From the NCBI GenBank assembly GCA_007123015.1, contig SKSL01000175.1, forward strand, positions 1 through 5,949: a DNA stretch of 5,949 bases. Direction: 5' to 3'. Shown piece after piece: positions 1-5,807 of this stretch; the first letter of the stretch is position 1, and each line of letters opens with the position of its first letter. A program made the translations under genes and the position numbers. The notes beneath the pieces are model-generated. The model did not search any database. It saw nothing but the letters and a program-made list of their open reading frames with translations, and was not told where the DNA came from. This stretch comes from Natronohydrobacter sp. GTDB lineage: Bacteria; Pseudomonadota; Alphaproteobacteria; Rhodobacterales; Rhodobacteraceae.

Positions 1-60
1 ACTGTCCGTTCAGGGCTCCAAGCCGTCACAGGATATCTTGTGTCAGGTGGCAACCACCAG

Positions 61-90
61 TTGACTTCGCGCGCCCCCATCCTGTAGCTG
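61..90 (+). promoter_or_regulatory. Weak candidate sigma70-type promoter for kdsD
   Basis: TTGACT at 61-66 matches five of six bases of the -35 consensus. A poor -10 candidate (tagctg) lies at 85-90 after an 18-base spacer. The putative -10 falls in the spacer of the inverted repeat at 68-116, so that repeat would flank it. A small hairpin, ggtgg-caa-ccacc, sits just upstream at 46-58. The -10 match is weak and this is only a suggestion. Confidence 0.2.
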
Positions 91-116
91 CCCAAGATGC
101 AGGATGGGGGCGTGCG
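68..116. repeat. Long inverted repeat overlapping the kdsD start
   Basis: The arms at 72-84 (cgcccccatcctg) and 100-112 (caggatgggggcg) are perfect 13-bp reverse complements. Pairing extends outward to 68-84 with 100-116 as 17 pairs, one of them a G-U wobble (71/113). The 15-base spacer is 85-99. The right arm contains the ATG at 104, the G-rich candidate ribosome-binding stretch, and the first base of the alternative GTG at 116. If transcribed whole, the hairpin would hide the translation start. If transcription begins inside it, it could instead be a DNA operator. No T-tract follows on either strand, so it is not a classical terminator. The pairing is seen directly; the function is inferred. 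Confidence 0.75.
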
Positions 117-1069
117 TGACAGATTTGCAGGCAATCGGCTTCGGACAGGACGTGCTGCGCGCCGAAGCCCGCGCACTTGATGTGCTTGCTGAAACGCTCG
201 ACACGGATTTCGCCCGCGCCGTCGATCTGATCCTGTCCACCAAGGGCCGCTTGATCGTCGCAGGGATCGGCAAATCCGGCCATGTCGGGCGCAAGATCGC
301 GGCGACTTTCGCCTCGACCGGCACGCCCGCACATTTCGTCCATGCGGCAGAGGCCAGCCATGGCGATCTGGGCATGGTCACGCCCGAAGATAGTGTCCTG
401 CTGCTCTCGCGCTCGGGCGAAACACAGGAACTGGGCGACCTGATCTCCTACACCCGCCGCTTCAAGGTCACGCTGATCTCGATTTCCGCCAATGCGGAAA
501 GCACGCTCGCCCGCGCCTCTGATGTGGCGCTGGTCTTGCCCGATGTCGCGGAAGTCTGCGCCATCGGCATGGCGCCCACCACATCGACCACGATGACCCT
601 GGCCCTGGGCGATGCGCTGGCCGTGACGGTCATGCGCGCCAAGGGGTTCGACCCGGCGCGGTTTCACCAATTCCATCCCGGCGGCAAGCTGGGCGCGCAA
701 TTCCTGCGCGTGCAGGAACTGATGGTCAAGGGCGACGCCCTGCCGCTGGTCGCAGAGGACACCCCCATGCCCGAGGTTCTGATGCGCATGACCGGGTCCA
801 GCTTCGGCGTGGCCATCCTGACCGATGGCGCTGAACTGCGCGGCATTGTCACCGATGGCGATCTGCGCCGCCATATGGAAGGGCTGATGGCCCAGCGCGC
901 AGGTGATGTCGCCACCCGCGCGCCCAAGACCATCACGGGCGCGGCGCTGGTCTCGGAAGCCGTGCAGGTCATGAACAGCCTGAAGGTCACGTCGCTTTGT
1001 GTTGTCGATGGCCCCCGCCTTACGGGCCTGATTCGCCTGCATGACTGCCTGCGCGCCGGGGTCATCTGA
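104..1069 (+). CDS. kdsD: Arabinose-5-phosphate isomerase (KdsD/KpsF/GutQ family)
   Basis: This cytosolic aldose-ketose isomerase converts D-ribulose 5-phosphate to D-arabinose 5-phosphate, the first step toward Kdo for lipopolysaccharide or capsule. The 321-residue length is close to the 328 of E. coli KdsD. An N-terminal SIS domain (about 40-175) carries the signature GIGKSGHVGRK at 54-64, then ASHGDLGMV and SRSGET. The known E. coli active-site residues K59, H88, E111, E152 and H193 correspond to K57, H86, E109, E150 and H191 here, a constant offset of two. Two CBS domains follow (about 205-262 and 270-321), the second containing SLCVVDGPRLTGLIRLHDCL. The ATG at 104 is kept as the outer limit. 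A GTG at 116 (protein then beginning MTDLQAIGF) may be the true start because the G-rich AGGATGGGGG at 101-110 would serve it better. No LPS-transport genes lie downstream; the next gene is convergent acuI. Family assignment is firm; LPS versus capsule use is undetermined. Confidence 0.95.
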   Translation: MGACVTDLQAIGFGQDVLRAEARALDVLAETLDTDFARAVDLILSTKGRLIVAGIGKSGHVGRKIAATFASTGTPAHFVHAAEASHGDLGMVTPEDSVLLLSRSGETQELGDLISYTRRFKVTLISISANAESTLARASDVALVLPDVAEVCAIGMAPTTSTTMTLALGDALAVTVMRAKGFDPARFHQFHPGGKLGAQFLRVQELMVKGDALPLVAEDTPMPEVLMRMTGSSFGVAILTDGAELRGIVTDGDLRRHMEGLMAQRAGDVATRAPKTITGAALVSEAVQVMNSLKVTSLCVVDGPRLTGLIRLHDCLRAGVI

Positions 1070-1106
1070 TAGCGCGTGAGCACCATCCAGACCGCCCGGG
1101 CGCTCA

Positions 1107-1130
1107 CCCTATTGGACAGGGCCAATGGGG
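1107..1130. terminator. Hairpin between convergent kdsD and acuI
   Basis: Arms ccctattgg (1107-1115) and ccaatgggg (1122-1130) pair over 9 bp, including one G-U wobble at 1110/1127, with the 6-base loop acaggg. The hairpin lies in the 85-bp gap between two convergent stop codons, where a bidirectional terminator is expected. There is no T-run on either side, so an intrinsic terminator is plausible but not proven. A second, looser 6-bp pair (gtgagc 1076-1081 with gctcac 1102-1107) lies just before it. Confidence 0.45.
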
Positions 1131-1154
1131 CGGCGAAAAGACCCTCAAGCGCCC

Positions 1155-2147
1155 TCAGGCATTCACATCCACCACCACACGGCCCTTGACCTGACCTTTC
1201 AGAATATGCGCACCCAGCTGGGGCAAATCTGCCAGAGTGGCCGGTTGGATCATCGCATCCAGCTTCTCCAGCGGCAGATCCTGCGCGATCCGTTGCCAGG
1301 CACGGATACGATTGTCATAGGGTTGCAGGACCGAATCGATCCCCAGCAGATTGACCCCGCGCAGCAGAAACGGGATGACAGTTGCAGGCAGCGCCGCCCC
1401 GCCAGCCAGACCAACTGCCGCCACGGAAGCGCGATATTTCATCTGCCCCAGAACGCGGGCCAGCATGGCCCCACCAACTGCATCCACGCAACCCGCCCAG
1501 GTCTCGGATTCCAAAGGGCGTTTCACAGTCTCGGCCAGATCGGCACGCGGCACGATCCGGGTGGCGCCAAGATCGCGCAGATAGGCTTCCGTTTCGGGCC
1601 GCCCGGTGACGGCCGCGACCTCATGTCCAAGTTTTGCCAACAGCGCCACAGCGATCGATCCGACGCCGCCTGCAGCCCCGGTCACCAGCACAGGCCCGTC
1701 GCCGGGGCGCAACTCATGCGCTTCGAGCGCCATCACCGCCAGCATCGAGGTAAAACCAGCAGTGCCCACAGCCATGGCCTGCCGCGTGCTCAGACCATCG
1801 GGCAAAGGCACCAGCCAATCGGCCTTGACCCGGGCCTTTTGCGCATAGCCGCCCCAATGCGCCTCGCCCACACGCCAACCAGTCAGAACCACCTTGTCAC
1901 CCGGGCTGTAGCGCGGATCAGTCGAGTGCTCTACAGTCCCGGCAAAATCGATACCCGGCACATGCGGGTAAGCGCGCACCAAACCGCCGCCAGGACCGAT
2001 GCAAAGCCCGTCCTTGTAATTCACGGTCGAAAACTCGACGGCGACAGTGACCTCACCTTCGGGCAGATGATCTTCGGTGATCTCCTTGACCGCAGCATGG
2101 GTCTTCCCGGCCTCATCCTTGTCAACCACCAAGGCTTTGAATGTCAT
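1155..2147 (-). CDS. acuI: Acrylyl-CoA reductase (NADPH), AcuI/YhdH family
   Basis: This medium-chain dehydrogenase/reductase without the zinc-binding set reduces acryloyl-CoA to propionyl-CoA with NADPH. Characterised AcuI proteins act in DMSP/acrylate detoxification and 3-hydroxypropionate assimilation in Rhodobacter and Ruegeria. The 330-residue length is usual for the family. An N-terminal GroES-like part contains STVNYKDGL (40-48) and PGIDFAGTVE (64-73). The dinucleotide-binding fold begins with LVTGAAGGVGSIAVALLAKL (154-173). The YhdH/AcuI-type segment LLGIDSV (267-273) is followed by IRAWQRIAQDL. The start at 2147 is chosen because AAGGGAG (complement of 2154-2160) sits 6 bases upstream and the family begins MxFKALVV; an in-frame extension further upstream has no family character. 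It reads convergently to kdsD and divergently from the alternative oxidase gene, apparently as a single gene. No dmdA, dddL or acuR is visible in the window. A general enoyl/quinone reductase role cannot be excluded from sequence alone. Confidence 0.92.
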   Translation of the reverse strand: MTFKALVVDKDEAGKTHAAVKEITEDHLPEGEVTVAVEFSTVNYKDGLCIGPGGGLVRAYPHVPGIDFAGTVEHSTDPRYSPGDKVVLTGWRVGEAHWGGYAQKARVKADWLVPLPDGLSTRQAMAVGTAGFTSMLAVMALEAHELRPGDGPVLVTGAAGGVGSIAVALLAKLGHEVAAVTGRPETEAYLRDLGATRIVPRADLAETVKRPLESETWAGCVDAVGGAMLARVLGQMKYRASVAAVGLAGGAALPATVIPFLLRGVNLLGIDSVLQPYDNRIRAWQRIAQDLPLEKLDAMIQPATLADLPQLGAHILKGQVKGRVVVDVNA

Positions 2148-2341
2148 CTCTCGCTCCCTTCTGAATACATGTCCTGCCACATAGGCCCTTGGTCCGGAGA
2201 GTGCGACAGCAAGCCCCCTGTGACAAGCGCGAAAACGTGATCCTGCGTCGGGCATGCAAGGGCGGGACCTGTTGCCGCAGACAGCTTGCAGCCGGGCGCG
2301 GCACTCCCACATCCCTGATCATGACATCAAAGAGGTGACCC
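2148..2341. promoter_or_regulatory. Divergent acuI / AOX control region
   Basis: This 194-bp gap separates the outward-reading acuI and alternative oxidase genes and must hold the promoters of both. I see no convincing -35/-10 pair, no FNR/NnrR-like TTG-N8-CAA dyad and no NsrR-like palindrome. A TGATCA palindrome at 2316-2321 lies close to the AOX start. The Shine-Dalgarno sites are clear: AAGGGAG for acuI (complement of 2154-2160) and AGAGGTGA for AOX (2331-2338). The role is inferred from gene arrangement only. Confidence 0.5.
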
Positions 2342-2986
2342 ATGTTCGACATGAAAGATCATGACCCCGATGCCCTGACGCGCCATCATGCGCCCGCCTC
2401 CTTTTCGGACCGCGTGGCGCTGCGCGTGGTGAAATCGATGCGCGTCTTTGCCGATGCCTTCTTCGCCAAACGCTACGGCCATCGCGCTGTGGTGCTGGAA
2501 ACTGTGGCCGCCGTGCCCGGCATGGTGGGCGGCATGCTGCAGCATCTCAAAGCGATCCGGCGAATCCGCGACGACGCAGGCTGGATCCGCGAATTGCTGG
2601 ACGAGGCCGAGAATGAGCGCATGCATCTGATGGCCTTCATCAAGATCGCCCAACCCAGCCTGCTGGAACGCTTCATCATCCTTGTGGCGCAGGGCGTCTT
2701 CTTCAATCTCTATTTCCTGCTCTATCTGATCGCGCCCAAAACCGCACATCGGATCGTGGGATATCTCGAGGAAGAGGCCGTCATCAGCTACACGCAATAT
2801 CTGGCCGAGGTTGATGCCGGCCATGTCGAAAACGTCCCTGCACCCCAAATGGCCATTGACTACTGGAACCTGCCTGAAGATGCGCGCCTGCGGGAATTGA
2901 TCATTGCTGTGCGTGCAGATGAGGCCGGGCATCGTGACAAGAACCACGATTATGCCAATGACATTGCCGCAGGCCATCGCAACTGA
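2342..2986 (+). CDS. aox: Alternative oxidase (cyanide-insensitive ubiquinol oxidase)
   Basis: This non-haem diiron, monotopic inner-membrane enzyme oxidises ubiquinol and reduces oxygen to water without pumping protons. All AOX signatures are present: LET (52-54), NERMH (91-95), LEEEA (142-146) and RADEAGH (191-197). Aligned by eye to the Trypanosoma brucei enzyme, the six iron ligands are E53, E92, H95, E143, E194 and H197; Y150 matches the catalytic Tyr220 and R48 matches Arg118. The hydrophobic stretch FIILVAQGVFFNLYFLLYLI (111-130) fits the membrane-binding helices. At 214 residues it is a compact bacterial form lacking the plant N-terminal extension. It has no cysteine at all, so plant-type thiol or 2-oxoacid control is impossible. 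G196 replaces the second-last His of the usual RADEAHH. The start is fixed by AGAGGTGA at 2331-2338, 3-6 bases upstream, and an in-frame stop at 2336. It stands alone, divergent from acuI and convergent with mmsA. Confidence 0.96.
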   Translation: MFDMKDHDPDALTRHHAPASFSDRVALRVVKSMRVFADAFFAKRYGHRAVVLETVAAVPGMVGGMLQHLKAIRRIRDDAGWIRELLDEAENERMHLMAFIKIAQPSLLERFIILVAQGVFFNLYFLLYLIAPKTAHRIVGYLEEEAVISYTQYLAEVDAGHVENVPAPQMAIDYWNLPEDARLRELIIAVRADEAGHRDKNHDYANDIAAGHRN

Positions 2987-3023
2987 CCTGCTGCATTTTC
3001 TTGCTGCAAATACTCCACGGGGG

Positions 3024-3050
3024 GTGCGGGGGGTGTGAAACCCCCCGCAC
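3024..3050. terminator. Strong G/C hairpin between convergent AOX and mmsA
   Basis: Arms gtgcgggggg (3024-3033) and ccccccgcac (3041-3050) form a perfect 10-bp stem with the 7-base loop tgtgaaa. It fills the 70-bp gap between the AOX stop and the mmsA stop, as expected for a bidirectional terminator. No long T-run follows on either strand. It is preceded by ttcttgctgcaaatactcc (2998-3016), which together with the C/G hairpin resembles an intergenic element I recall from many Rhodobacterales genomes; that resemblance is from memory, not a search. Confidence 0.75.
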
Positions 3051-3056
3051 GTTCGG

Positions 3057-4556
3057 CTATTCCATCGCCTTGAAATTGAACGCGGCCCCTTCCTTGATCC
3101 CGGAAGGCCAGCGCGAGGTGACTGTCTTGGTACGGGTGTAGAATTTGAACGCATCCGGCCCGTGCTGGTTCAGATCCCCGAAGCCTGATTTCTTCCAGCC
3201 GCCAAACGTGTGATAGGCCAGCGGCACGGGGATCGGCACATTGATCCCCACCATACCGATATTGATCCGATGCGCGAAATCGCGCGCTGCATCGCCATCG
3301 CGTGTGAAAATCGCAGTGCCGTTGCCATATTCATGATCCATCGCCATGCCGATGGCCTCTTCATAGGTTTCGGCACGCACCATTGACAGGACCGGGCCGA
3401 AAATCTCCTTGCGGTAGATATCCATCTCGGTCGTCACATGGTCGAACAGATGCGGGCCGACAAAGAAGCCATTCTCATAGCCCTGCAGGCTGAAATCGCG
3501 GCCATCGACAACCAGTTCCGCGCCCTGTTCCACCCCGCTCTCGACCAGACGCAGGATGTTTTCCTTGGCCGCCGCTGTCACGACTGGCCCGTAATCCACA
3601 TCATCGCCCGCTGTCCAGGGGCCGACTTTCAGCGCCTCGATCTTCGGCACCAGACGTTCGCGCAGGGCTTCTGCCGTACCCTCGCCCACAGGCACCGCGA
3701 CCGAGATCGCCATGCAGCGCTCGCCTGCCGCGCCATAGCCTGCGCCGACCAGCGCATCTGCCGCCTGATCCATATCGGCGTCGGGCATGATGATCATATG
3801 GTTCTTCGCCCCGCCAAAGCACTGCACGCGCTTTCCGGCGGCACAGCCGCGCGAGTAGATGTAATGCGCAATCGGGGTGGACCCCACGAAGCCCACGGCC
3901 TGGATCGTTTCATTGTCAAGGATCGCGTCCACAGCGTCCTTGTCGCCATTGATGACCTGCAGCACCCCATCGGGCAGACCGGCTTCCTTGAAGATCTCGG
4001 CCAGCATCAGCGGCACGCTGGGATCGCGTTCAGAGGGTTTCAGGATCATCGCGTTCCCGCAGGCCAGCGCCGGGCCCATTTTCCACAGCGGGATCATCGC
4101 CGGGAAGTTGAAGGGCGTGATGCCCGCAACCACACCCAGCGGCTGGCGCATGGAATACATGTCGATGCCGGGACCGGCGCTGTCGGTGAACTCGCCCTTC
4201 AGCATCTGCGGCGCCCCGATGCAATATTCGATCACCTCCAGCCCGCGCTGCACATCGCCTTTCGCATCGACAAAGGTCTTGCCATGCTCGGATGAGAGCT
4301 TCTCGGCCAGCTTGTCCATATCACGGTTGATCAGGCCAACTGCGGCCATCATCACGCGGGCGCGTTTCTGCGGGTTGGTTGCGCCCCATTTCACCTGTGC
4401 GGCCGCCGCGCGCTCTACTGCGGCGTCCAGCTCTTCTTTCGACGCCAATGGCACACGGGCCTGCACGTCACCCGTTGCAGGGTTGAACACATCCGCGAAA
4501 CGGCCAGAGGTGCCTGCAACGCGCGTGCCGTCGATCCAGTGTGATAGCTCTTCCAT
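3057..4556 (-). CDS. mmsA: (Methyl)malonate-semialdehyde dehydrogenase, CoA-acylating
   Basis: This cytosolic aldehyde dehydrogenase turns methylmalonate semialdehyde into propionyl-CoA, or malonate semialdehyde into acetyl-CoA, releasing CO2 and using NAD+ and CoA. It serves valine, thymine/beta-alanine and inositol catabolism; relatives called DddC act in the 3-hydroxypropionate branch of DMSP breakdown. The 499 residues match the family length. Visible motifs are ITPFNFPAMIPLWKMGPALA (146-165, with catalytic N150), GFVGSTPIA (222-230), the family signature FGGAKNHMI (247-255), the catalytic cysteine in GERCMA (C281), and KEIFGPVLS (383-391). N252 stands where non-CoA-acylating ALDHs keep their general-base Glu, as is typical of this subfamily. 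The start at 4556 is set by an excellent GAGGAGGA (complement of 4561-4568), 4 bases upstream, and the family-like MEELSHWIDG. A longer in-frame extension overlaps lysR and is rejected. It is divergent from a LysR regulator, its likely controller. Confidence 0.96.
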   Translation of the reverse strand: MEELSHWIDGTRVAGTSGRFADVFNPATGDVQARVPLASKEELDAAVERAAAAQVKWGATNPQKRARVMMAAVGLINRDMDKLAEKLSSEHGKTFVDAKGDVQRGLEVIEYCIGAPQMLKGEFTDSAGPGIDMYSMRQPLGVVAGITPFNFPAMIPLWKMGPALACGNAMILKPSERDPSVPLMLAEIFKEAGLPDGVLQVINGDKDAVDAILDNETIQAVGFVGSTPIAHYIYSRGCAAGKRVQCFGGAKNHMIIMPDADMDQAADALVGAGYGAAGERCMAISVAVPVGEGTAEALRERLVPKIEALKVGPWTAGDDVDYGPVVTAAAKENILRLVESGVEQGAELVVDGRDFSLQGYENGFFVGPHLFDHVTTEMDIYRKEIFGPVLSMVRAETYEEAIGMAMDHEYGNGTAIFTRDGDAARDFAHRINIGMVGINVPIPVPLAYHTFGGWKKSGFGDLNQHGPDAFKFYTRTKTVTSRWPSGIKEGAAFNFKAME

Positions 4557-4592
4557 GGGGTCCTCCTCGGGAATATCGGAGCAGAAGATAGC

Positions 4593-4649
4593 TTTGCAAT
4601 TTCGCTGTGAGAATGGGGAATTTCCCAAATTGGTCTTGCATTTTTGCAA
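4593..4649. promoter_or_regulatory. Candidate LysR operator in the mmsA-lysR divergent region
   Basis: TTTGCAA occurs at 4593-4599 and again at 4643-4649, exactly 50 bp apart. The second copy is half of an inverted repeat, TTGCA-tttt-TGCAA (4636-4649), which contains a T-N11-A core (4637-4649) as in LysR-type boxes. Between them lies the 11-bp dyad GGGAA-t-TTCCC (4616-4626). The region is the 114-bp gap shared by mmsA and the regulator, the usual place for autoregulation by a LysR protein. The motifs are seen; binding is inferred. Confidence 0.45.
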
Positions 4650-4670
4650 ACCCTGAGCATCCTGTCGGCG

Positions 4671-5618
4671 ATGATGGATTGGGATGATATGCGGGTTTTC
4701 CTGGCGCTGGCACGCATGGAAAGCCTGGGCCGCGCAGGCCAGCAGCTGCGGCTTGACCCGGCCACAGTTGGGCGTCGTATCGCGCGGCTGGAAGACGAGC
4801 TTGGGCGCAGGTTGTTCACGCGGTCGCATCAGGGCTATGCGCTGACAGATGCAGGCACGCGCATGTTGCCGCATGCGATTGCCGCCGAAGGCGCGATGAT
4901 GCAGGCCAGCACAGCAGAAGGCGCCGCGCAGGCCGGTCTGAGCGGGCAAATCCGCATAGGTGCGCCCGATGGTTGCGCGAATTTCCTGCTGCCGCAGGTC
5001 GTGGCGGCGATCTGTGCAGAGAATCCGGCGCTGGATATCCAGATCATCGCGCTGCCGCGCGTCTTCAATCTGTCACGGCGCGAAGCGGATATGGCCATCG
5101 CGGTGTCACGGCCGCAAACTGGCCGGCTGAGCGTGCAGAAGATCAGTGATTACAAGCTGCATCTGGCCGCGTCTTGCAATTATCTGGCGCAACATCCTGC
5201 GCCGCAGGACTCAGGCGGGCTGCAGGGTCATCGGATCATCGGCTATATTCCCGACATGATTTTCGACAGCGAGCTGGATTATCTGGCAGAGCTTGGGCTG
5301 GACCGGGTTGCCATGGGCTCGAACTCTGTGGCTGTGCAATTCAACCTGATCCGGCAGGGCGCAGGGCTGGGCGTGGTGCATGATTTTGCCTTGCCTGCCG
5401 ATCCGCAGTTGCAGCGCGTGCTGCCGCAGAGTTTCAGCCTGACGCGCAGCTTCTACCTGATCCGCCACCTCGATGACCGGCATGTTCCACGGCTGAACCG
5501 CTTTGCGCAACGCCTGCTGCGCGGCCTGAAGCAAGAGCTGCAACGGCTTGAAACCTCTGTGCGGACGCGCGAAGCCCTTGCGCAGGATGCCAACAGTCCG
5601 TCTGTTCCGCGCGCCTGA
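4671..5618 (+). CDS. LysR-family transcriptional regulator, probable mmsA regulator
   Basis: This is a DNA-binding regulator with the standard LysR layout and length (315 residues). The N-terminal winged helix-turn-helix (about 2-62) reads MDWDDMRVFLALARMESLGR, with the recognition helix near ATVGRRIARLEDELGRRLF. A linker helix follows, then a periplasmic-binding-protein-like effector domain beginning near QIRIGAPDGCANFLLPQVVA and including RREADMAIAVSRP and LIRQGAGLGVVHDFA. Two tandem ATG codons (4671, 4674) are possible starts; related proteins begin MDWDD, favouring 4674. A TTG at 4644 would extend it by nine residues but falls inside the candidate operator. No strong Shine-Dalgarno precedes either ATG. 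It is divergent from mmsA with a 114-bp gap, so control of mmsA by a C3 semialdehyde or CoA-linked effector is likely, but the ligand cannot be read from the sequence. Confidence 0.93.
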   Translation: MMDWDDMRVFLALARMESLGRAGQQLRLDPATVGRRIARLEDELGRRLFTRSHQGYALTDAGTRMLPHAIAAEGAMMQASTAEGAAQAGLSGQIRIGAPDGCANFLLPQVVAAICAENPALDIQIIALPRVFNLSRREADMAIAVSRPQTGRLSVQKISDYKLHLAASCNYLAQHPAPQDSGGLQGHRIIGYIPDMIFDSELDYLAELGLDRVAMGSNSVAVQFNLIRQGAGLGVVHDFALPADPQLQRVLPQSFSLTRSFYLIRHLDDRHVPRLNRFAQRLLRGLKQELQRLETSVRTREALAQDANSPSVPRA

Positions 5619-5631
5619 GGGGCGATTTTCT
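5612..5631 (+). terminator. Weak candidate terminator after the LysR gene
   Basis: A short stem, CGCC (5612-5615) with GGCG (5621-5624), is followed by attttct (5625-5631). The stem overlaps the stop codon at 5616-5618. Only 4-5 base pairs form, so it is marginal. Confidence 0.25.
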
Positions 5632-5686
5632 CATGGCGGGCGGATTTGGTTTGCCTGTCTTCGCAACACATGTCCGGCGCTTTGGA

Positions 5687-5732
5687 TTGACAAACTGCAA
5701 AGCCCCGTCAGCCATCCGGTCTGTCCTTGACT
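5687..5732 (+). promoter_or_regulatory. Two TTGAC elements upstream of the exported-protein gene
   Basis: The 189-bp gap after the LysR gene contains a perfect -35 hexamer TTGACA at 5687-5692 and a near match TTGACT at 5727-5732, 40 bp apart. Neither has a good -10 at 16-18 bases (agccat at 5710-5715 is the best for the first). A promoter for the gene beginning at 5808 is expected here, but which element is used is unclear. Nothing else in 5619-5807 looks like a gene. Confidence 0.25.
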
Positions 5733-5807
5733 TATCTGCAGAATAAAGCGAAGCATCTATGAAACTTGGCCCGCAGAAGGCCGCATAACGAGCAGTGATC
5801 CCGACCC

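Noticed and set aside
26..1042. Minus-strand 338-codon open frame opposite kdsD
   Set aside because: His/Gln/Arg/Gly-rich low-quality translation with no family motif, fully antisense to a gene with all catalytic residues intact; a GC-rich shadow.
1125..2240. Plus-strand 371-codon open frame opposite acuI
   Set aside because: Composition rich in His, Gln and Arg without motifs; the opposite strand encodes a complete AcuI with a good Shine-Dalgarno.
2148..2312. N-terminal extension of acuI to 2312
   Set aside because: The extra 55 residues have no family counterpart, and the start at 2147 has a well-placed AAGGGAG.
2327..3154. Minus-strand 275-codon open frame opposite AOX
   Set aside because: Spans the AOX gene and the terminator hairpin and overlaps the end of mmsA; no recognisable protein features.
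3438..4656. Plus-strand open frames of 285 and 259 codons opposite mmsA
   Set aside because: Antisense shadows with biased composition; mmsA is clearly the coding strand.
4557..4949. N-terminal extension of mmsA to 4949
   Set aside because: It would overlap the LysR DNA-binding domain. The start at 4556 has a near-ideal Shine-Dalgarno and gives the normal family length.
5759..5788. Nine-codon leader ORF (MKLGPQKAA) upstream of the exported protein
   Set aside because: Too short to judge, no regulatory codon run and no paired attenuator structure; likely chance.
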